10,252 nucleotides of DNA, taken from positions 1 to 10,252 of the forward strand of contig DUKW01000018.1 in NCBI GenBank assembly GCA_013329105.1, in the 5' to 3' direction. This DNA comes from Candidatus Methanomethylophilaceae archaeon (GTDB lineage Archaea > Thermoplasmatota > Thermoplasmata > Methanomassiliicoccales > Methanomethylophilaceae). The position numbers and the translations under genes are program-made. The stretch's first letter is position 1; the number at the start of each line of letters is the position of its first letter. Below, piece by piece: positions 6,277 to 10,252 of this stretch. The notes beneath the pieces were generated by a model. That model had not been told where the DNA came from, ran no database searches, and saw only the letters and a program-made list of their open reading frames with translations.

Positions 6277-7735
6277 AGTTTCCTCTTTTATCTATTATTA
6301 TCTTAGCTTTGGATGTGTAATCCTCACTCCCTGGAGGGCGGAAGAGTACCCTTGGCATCTCTAGAAGTTCTTCATTTATGCTGTATTCGATTTCAGGTAT
6401 GGACAACAATGCGTCCAGGACCTTTTCCTTTAAAATATCGCTTTGATCAAGAGATTCCAAACAGAACGTCAACCTGTCCTTATATCCCGCACGATCAATG
6501 ATTACGTGATAACTAATGATCTCAGGAAATCGGAGCACTGCCTCGTCGAAGAGCAGAGGGTATACTTTCTGACCGAGCCCGATCTTTGTCATGAGGTCCA
6601 TACGCCCACTAGGCTTCGCGATACGATGGTTGAATCTCGTCCCGCAATCACATCCCGGTGGGTAGAGAGCACTTATATCTCGTGTGCGATAACGTATCAA
6701 CGGTGTTGCCTCAGCTGTAAGACTGGTCACGATGAGTTCACCTTTTTCGCCATAAGGAAGGTGCTGACCCGTGTCTGGATCTATGATTTCAAAGAGTAGA
6801 TTGGCTTCGTCTGTATGAAGACCGACTCTCTGGTCGCACTCCACAGCACAGGCCAACCCAAACTCTGTCATACCCCATACATCGAGTACTGGACAGCCCC
6901 ACGCGTTCTGCAGAGTATTACGCATGGCCTCAGAGAGCGGTTCGGCTGCGGATATGATCTTCTTTATCCCCATACTCTTAAGATCTACCTTCTCTCCCGC
7001 CAATACAGTTACGCGATAAATGAAGGATGGTAAACCGATAATAAATGTGGAGTTATTGACCACGATCGTTTTCATCTGCTCTTCGATATCCACACTGGAT
7101 GAGGAGGAGGAACCAAAACCGGCCACTAAACAGGCACCCGCCATCATGAGGCTGGGGTCCCAGGCACCGACAGTAGGGAACATTATATGAAGCACGTCGC
7201 CCTTTTTCATGCCCACATTCATAAGAGCTGACGATATTATGTCTATCTTAGCCAGCAGGTCTTCTCTGGTATAGAACACCCTCTTTCTTACACCAGTAGT
7301 CCCTGTGGTGCTGAATGCTCTTTCAGTCTTGGTAACTGAGACACATAAGAAATGCATTGGCTCCGCCGCCATCTGTTCCGGCGTAGTCATGGGTATACGC
7401 ACTAAATCATCATAGCTACGTATGTCCTCAGGTGATACGCCCGCTTTACGGAAATAATCACGGTAGAAAATCGAGTTCTCCTGGGTATATCTCATTTGCT
7501 CTCGTACACGGAACAACTGATATTCTTGGAACTCCTCAGGACCTACCTCATCCAATTTATTGACACCTAAGGCTTTTCGAAACTCTGGATGTTTCTTGAA
7601 TGTCTCCATCGCCTTTATAGCCATCCATTCCTCAAGGGGGTTTTTGCAATCTTCAGGTATTCTATTAGAAAGCAACTTCCTTCTAACAATGGCAACCTTT
7701 ACCTTCTCCCAGGCACTCATAATTCTGTAATCCAA
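6269..7735 (-). CDS. Adenylate-forming ligase, phenylacetate-CoA ligase / coenzyme F390 synthetase-like
   Basis: Members of this ANL-superfamily branch activate a carboxylic acid with ATP, usually to a CoA thioester; the methanogen relative FtsA instead links AMP or GMP to coenzyme F420. The 488 residues include a charged N-terminal extension (about 1-70), the ATP-binding loop STTGTTG at 142-148, AAEP at 263-266, VWGMTEFG at 286-293, the ATP-ribose-binding aspartate in RYRTRDI at 348-354, and a CDCG pair at 362-365. The C-terminal domain begins near GRMD (377-380). A likely late lysine lies in SKAKIIID (475-482). The GRMDLMTKIGLGQKVYP stretch departs from the usual GRxDDM...G.NVFP pattern, so the substrate may differ. 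A run of six serines (209-214) is unusual. The start may be ATG 7735 or ATG 7720; neither has a ribosome site. The substrate cannot be read from sequence. Confidence 0.85.
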   Translation of the reverse strand: MDYRIMSAWEKVKVAIVRRKLLSNRIPEDCKNPLEEWMAIKAMETFKKHPEFRKALGVNKLDEVGPEEFQEYQLFRVREQMRYTQENSIFYRDYFRKAGVSPEDIRSYDDLVRIPMTTPEQMAAEPMHFLCVSVTKTERAFSTTGTTGVRKRVFYTREDLLAKIDIISSALMNVGMKKGDVLHIMFPTVGAWDPSLMMAGACLVAGFGSSSSSSVDIEEQMKTIVVNNSTFIIGLPSFIYRVTVLAGEKVDLKSMGIKKIISAAEPLSEAMRNTLQNAWGCPVLDVWGMTEFGLACAVECDQRVGLHTDEANLLFEIIDPDTGQHLPYGEKGELIVTSLTAEATPLIRYRTRDISALYPPGCDCGTRFNHRIAKPSGRMDLMTKIGLGQKVYPLLFDEAVLRFPEIISYHVIIDRAGYKDRLTFCLESLDQSDILKEKVLDALLSIPEIEYSINEELLEMPRVLFRPPGSEDYTSKAKIIIDKRGNYD

Positions 7736-7741
7736 TGGTTA

Positions 7742-7753
7742 CTTAATAATACT
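7742..7753. promoter_or_regulatory. Possible shared TATA region between divergent ligase and DUF169 genes
   Basis: CTTAATAATACT at about 7743-7754 is the only AT-rich TATA-like stretch between the two divergent genes, and it reads acceptably on both strands. Applying a spacing of about 25 bp would start the minus transcript near 7721, at the internal ligase ATG (7720), and the plus transcript near 7772, at the DUF169 ATG (7770). Both would then be leaderless, in keeping with the absence of ribosome sites. Confidence 0.3.
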
Positions 7754-7769
7754 ACTGAACTATCCGTTA

Positions 7770-8594
7770 ATGATCAAGAAAAAGCAAAGAGGAAAAGATA
7801 ATCCCTTTGTAGAGACATTTTACTGTATGAAAGAAGCATGGCCTAAGATATCCACTTATTTACAGGACGATCTCCGCCTTAGAGGAGATGCTGTTGGTAT
7901 AAGATTCATTAAGGATACGTCCGACATCTCTTCGCTTTCCTGCGAACTCTTGAAGGAAACTGCCGTATGCCATATGATTCTACGTGCCCGCTACGATGGT
8001 TCGAAAGGTATCACCGCTGCAGACGCTAATGCAATGCGATGTGTATGGGGGGCGTCGGCGATGGGATTGATTAGAACGCCACCGAGACTCCGCAACGGTC
8101 TGCTTTATTTGGGTTTCGTCGCCGATTGCGATACAGGAAGAAGAATGCATTCACGAATGGGTATTATTGGCGATGATGGAAAAGAATACAAAATGATCGA
8201 GGTCTTTCCGTTGTCATACGCCTCCGCTGATCCAGATGTAATAGTAATATATGGAAGTCCGGGGCAAATGCTCCGCCTTATCATAGCTTACAATTATATG
8301 AAGGGGGAGGGCATATGCAATCCCGTGACGGGTCAGGCTTCGGTGTGTGCATCAATTGCCAGAGCGCAGGGAAAAGGGGAGACGTCTCTAGATGTTCCAT
8401 GTATGGGCGACCGAATGTACGGCCTTGTCGCTGATGATGAAATGGTCTTTGTCACTCCGGCAAGCTCGATGGAGTCTGTGGTACATGGTCTTAAAGCCAC
8501 AAGACCGCTTGCTCCTTATCCCTTTCGTCCCAATACCAACTCTGTCCTTGAATTCCCCCCTCATTTCATACCGGATAAGACAGAGTTGGAATAG
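7770..8594 (+). CDS. DUF169 family protein
   Basis: The 274-residue protein matches the DUF169 pattern common in methanogens and some anaerobic bacteria; no biochemical role is established that I can cite. After the N-terminus, LRLRGDAVGIRFI (35-47) is the usual opening strand. AVCHMILRARYDG (65-77) and MRCVWGASAMGL (89-100) carry conserved cysteines C67 and C91. DPDVIVIYGSPGQMLRLI (155-172) is followed by C193 in ASVCASI and C211 in VPCMGDRMYGL (209-219), then DDEMVFVTPAS (222-232). Clustered conserved cysteines suggest metal or redox chemistry, which is inference. It is soluble, with no signal peptide. The ATG at 7770 gives a lysine-rich 19-residue leader; the ATG at 7827 (MKEAWPKIS) fits the family N-terminus better and would widen the divergent gap. 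The gene lies head to head with the ligase. Confidence 0.85.
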   Translation: MIKKKQRGKDNPFVETFYCMKEAWPKISTYLQDDLRLRGDAVGIRFIKDTSDISSLSCELLKETAVCHMILRARYDGSKGITAADANAMRCVWGASAMGLIRTPPRLRNGLLYLGFVADCDTGRRMHSRMGIIGDDGKEYKMIEVFPLSYASADPDVIVIYGSPGQMLRLIIAYNYMKGEGICNPVTGQASVCASIARAQGKGETSLDVPCMGDRMYGLVADDEMVFVTPASSMESVVHGLKATRPLAPYPFRPNTNSVLEFPPHFIPDKTELE

Positions 8595-8613
8595 TTTTGA
8601 CTTTCAGCGCGAA

Positions 8614-8626
8614 TTGTAAATATAGG
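8614..8626 (+). promoter_or_regulatory. TATA-like promoter element for the cysteine-rich protein gene
   Basis: A TAAATATA core at 8617-8624 lies between the DUF169 stop and the next gene. It places a start near 8648 and a leader of about 20 bases that includes the GGAGTGA ribosome site at 8653-8659. This suggests the small gene has its own promoter rather than depending only on DUF169 read-through. Confidence 0.4.
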
Positions 8627-8668
8627 AAAAACATAATGGAAAATGAAAGATCGGAGTGAGATGATAAT

Positions 8669-8974
8669 ATGGTACTGACCCCGGAAATGGCTAGAGCAGG
8701 CGTGACGCCACAGATGCTGTCGTCGACACATCGATTTAAATGTCCCAATTGTGGCAAAGAGTTCAGCATGTTCCAGTCTCGGGCTATCGCCTGTAGAGGA
8801 TGCCCTAACGTGAATCAAGATTGCAAATTTGTCCGCTGCGTCCACTGCGACAAGGAGTTCCCCGTACTGGGTTTTGTAGTTAACACAAAGGAAAAAGAGA
8901 AGTTCCTCTCCAAGTATATGGGAGGGGTGGTAAATAGACACTATAACAGCTTTGGCTATAATAACCGACGTTGA
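8669..8974 (+). CDS. Small cysteine-rich metal-binding (zinc-ribbon-like) protein
   Basis: The protein is 101 residues with seven cysteines: CPNC at 25-28, C42 and C45 in CRGCP, C52, and CVHC at 57-60. The flanking residues (FKCPNCGKEFSMF and VRCVHCDKEFPV) form two zinc-knuckle-like turns, so one zinc ribbon made by 25/28 and 57/60 is the simplest model. The central SRAIACRGCPNVNQDC insert supplies three further thiols that could hold a second metal or an iron-sulfur cluster. The basic C-terminus (KEKEKFLSKY, then VNRHYNSFGYNNRR) could contact nucleic acid or a partner. The start at 8669 has GGAGTGA about nine bases upstream; the nearby ATG at 8661 is out of frame. I do not recognise a named family. 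The gene converges on the radical SAM gene, 20 bp apart. Confidence 0.8.
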   Translation: MVLTPEMARAGVTPQMLSSTHRFKCPNCGKEFSMFQSRAIACRGCPNVNQDCKFVRCVHCDKEFPVLGFVVNTKEKEKFLSKYMGGVVNRHYNSFGYNNRR

Positions 8975-8994
8975 CAGGTTCCACTCGGGCCATC

Positions 8995-10252
8995 TCAATC
9001 TTTTATTTTCTCCCCGAACGGTCTGAACACCTGATGTCTGTATAGAGTTTCCCCACTCTTGTTGTTAACATTAAACAAACAAAACGGTATGAGGCGGCCG
9101 TCTGGAGTGACTGTGTGGATGCAACAGCGCTCCCATCTCTCCGTCTCGCCAGTCCAAACATCCTGGAATGCCATAGATGAAATGGTCAGGTAATGAGTCT
9201 TTGCCCGATTTACAAAGGCCTTCCAACTGTTATCATCATCATCTGATGGGCCATCCATTGTCTCTTCGATGAAACGCCAAAACTGAGACACCTCTGTACG
9301 TGTCTTTTCAGCTATATTATCTGTCGAGCGCGGGGGCCCAAGAGCCATAGTAGTCATAGGGAACAGCGACCCGTCGGGAAGAACCACTGACAATGATTTC
9401 ATATCACAATGTACGTTAGAACACGATGTAGGTATGAAATTGTCGGCTTTCAACATACCCTTGGTCTGCTCTTCAATCGCTTTGGCCAACTGTGGAAGTG
9501 AGACGCGATCGTCGTCGGATGGGTCTATTGGGTAACGGCCAACGTAAAAGATCGGTTGGAAGTGTATACCTTTCACAGTAGGTACGTTCTGGGCAGCGAA
9601 ACGTATCATCTCTCCTACATTATCCAAATTTATATTTGGTGAGACAGTAACCACCAGCGTTACACCCATACCCACTTCAGCGCAATTCGCCAGCGCCTTT
9701 TTCTTTATTTCAAAGAGATCGCGACCGCGGGTCTGGCGGTATATCTCATCGTTAGTACCATCGAACTGGAAGTAAAGGCTGTCGACACCGGCATCTTTCA
9801 ATGCCTGGAGATATTCTTTGTCTGTTGATATGCGCAGGCCGTTGGTATTGACTTCCACATGCTCGATGCCCATCTCTTTTGCCATAAGCACAATCTCCGG
9901 AAGGTCGTCTCTGATGGTCGGCTCACCGCCACTAAGTTGCACACAACGCGGACTGGGCACATAATCGACGACTGTCTTGAGCATCTTATGTATGAGATCC
10001 ATATCCGGATGAAAACGATAATCGGTATTAGCTCTTGCAAAACAGATAGGGCAGTTCATATTACATAGATTGGTGACTTCTATAACGTTGAGACAGGTAT
10101 GTTGTTTATGTTGGGGGCATAGCCCACATTCCTGTGGACAGTCCTTAATCTCGGGTATCGCATACTTTTCCGGGGGTTTTTGTACAGCGGCAAAATCATA
10201 GAGCCTTTGATAATGGTCGGCTCCTTCCCATATCAATACCTTCCATGTCCCG
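8995..10252 (-). CDS. Radical SAM protein of the Tes/MJ0619 tetraether lipid synthase family (5' end outside window)
   Basis: Tes (tetraether lipid synthase, GDGT-MAS) couples the ends of two archaeol chains to make membrane-spanning tetraethers, using several iron-sulfur clusters; the MJ0619 protein was earlier proposed as a pterin methylase. Numbering from a TTG at 10236, a CX3CX2CX7C set (C33, C37, C40, C48) precedes the radical SAM motif CNMNCPIC (58-65). LSGGEPT (101-107) binds SAM, and FQFDGTNDE (157-165) is another core motif. Later cysteines at 272, 277, 371, 372 and 386 (RCCIHTVTPDG, IPFCLFN) are candidates for auxiliary clusters. The frame stays open to the window edge (TWKVLIWEGADHYQRL), matching family sequence before this TTG, so the gene is cut and the N-terminal rubredoxin-like cysteines would lie beyond. 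A paralogue acting on another lipid or on a pterin cannot be excluded. Confidence 0.85.
   Translation of the reverse strand, partial: GTWKVLIWEGADHYQRLYDFAAVQKPPEKYAIPEIKDCPQECGLCPQHKQHTCLNVIEVTNLCNMNCPICFARANTDYRFHPDMDLIHKMLKTVVDYVPSPRCVQLSGGEPTIRDDLPEIVLMAKEMGIEHVEVNTNGLRISTDKEYLQALKDAGVDSLYFQFDGTNDEIYRQTRGRDLFEIKKKALANCAEVGMGVTLVVTVSPNINLDNVGEMIRFAAQNVPTVKGIHFQPIFYVGRYPIDPSDDDRVSLPQLAKAIEEQTKGMLKADNFIPTSCSNVHCDMKSLSVVLPDGSLFPMTTMALGPPRSTDNIAEKTRTEVSQFWRFIEETMDGPSDDDDNSWKAFVNRAKTHYLTISSMAFQDVWTGETERWERCCIHTVTPDGRLIPFCLFNVNNKSGETLYRHQVFRPFGEKIKD

Noticed and set aside
6443..6799. 118-residue plus-strand frame inside the ligase
   Set aside because: It lies wholly antisense to a gene with clear ANL motifs and has no recognisable domain or ribosome site.
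7092..7111. Run of six serine codons in the ligase
   Set aside because: It is a short low-complexity stretch with mixed codons in a loop; there is no sign of frameshift or repeat expansion affecting the frame.
7589..7801. 70-residue plus-strand frame spanning the ligase start and the divergent gap
   Set aside because: It is antisense to the ligase N-terminus and overlaps the DUF169 start in another frame, with no motif.
10234..10236. TTG as the true start of the radical SAM gene
   Set aside because: The frame remains open to the window edge and the residues before it look like family sequence, so the gene is cut by the window instead of starting here.
1..10252. Mobile elements, CRISPR arrays, tRNA or rRNA genes
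   Set aside because: Reading by eye showed no repeat array, transposase, terminal inverted repeats or tRNA-like cloverleaf, and the coding genes leave no gap over 150 bp.

Overview
The window looks like chromosomal DNA from an archaeon, most likely in the Thermoplasmata and possibly a Methanomassiliicoccales-like methanogen. The archaeal assignment rests on RadA recombinase, archaeal Trm-G10 tRNA methyltransferase, a UbiA-family digeranylgeranylglyceryl phosphate (DGGGP) synthase, geranylgeranylglyceryl phosphate (GGGP) synthase, a Tes/MJ0619-type radical SAM protein, and TATA/BRE-like promoters combined with GGAGG-type ribosome sites. The methanogen suggestion is weaker: it rests on the coenzyme-F390-synthetase-like ligase, the DUF169 protein and the Tes homologue together. 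No mobile element, CRISPR array, tRNA or rRNA was found.

Layout, left to right. Positions 1-171 hold the 3' end of an unidentified plus-strand gene. It converges on a three-helix membrane protein with an outward-facing beta domain (176-850, minus). A 144-bp divergent promoter region follows, then radA (995-1936) and, 18 bp later in the same frame, the Trm-G10 gene (1955-2947). These converge on an M50 site-2-type membrane protease (2950-4035, minus). An 89-bp divergent gap leads to the DGGGP synthase gene (4125-4937), coupled through a TGATG junction to GGGP synthase (4937-5677); these encode consecutive ether-lipid steps. GGGP synthase converges, with overlapping stop codons, on pdxT (5674-6276, minus). 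pdxT overlaps by 8 bp the end of a PaaK/F390-synthetase-like adenylate-forming ligase (6269-7735, minus). A short divergent promoter region separates the ligase from a DUF169 protein (7770-8594, plus). A small seven-cysteine metal-binding protein (8669-8974, plus) follows. The right edge holds most of a Tes-like radical SAM gene (8995-10252, minus) whose 5' end lies outside the window.

Functional reading. Most genes are housekeeping: recombination, tRNA modification, membrane proteolysis, ether-lipid synthesis and PLP synthesis. GGGP synthase, DGGGP synthase and the Tes-like enzyme belong to the path from glycerol-1-phosphate to membrane-spanning tetraether lipid, although the Tes-like gene is separated from the other two by four genes. 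The less-understood part is 6269-8974: the ligase, the divergent DUF169 gene and the cysteine-rich protein. The most notable single-residue anomaly is a cysteine in place of the second conserved glycine of the RadA Walker A motif. I did not find a convincing new multi-gene system; the candidates for follow-up are listed as findings.
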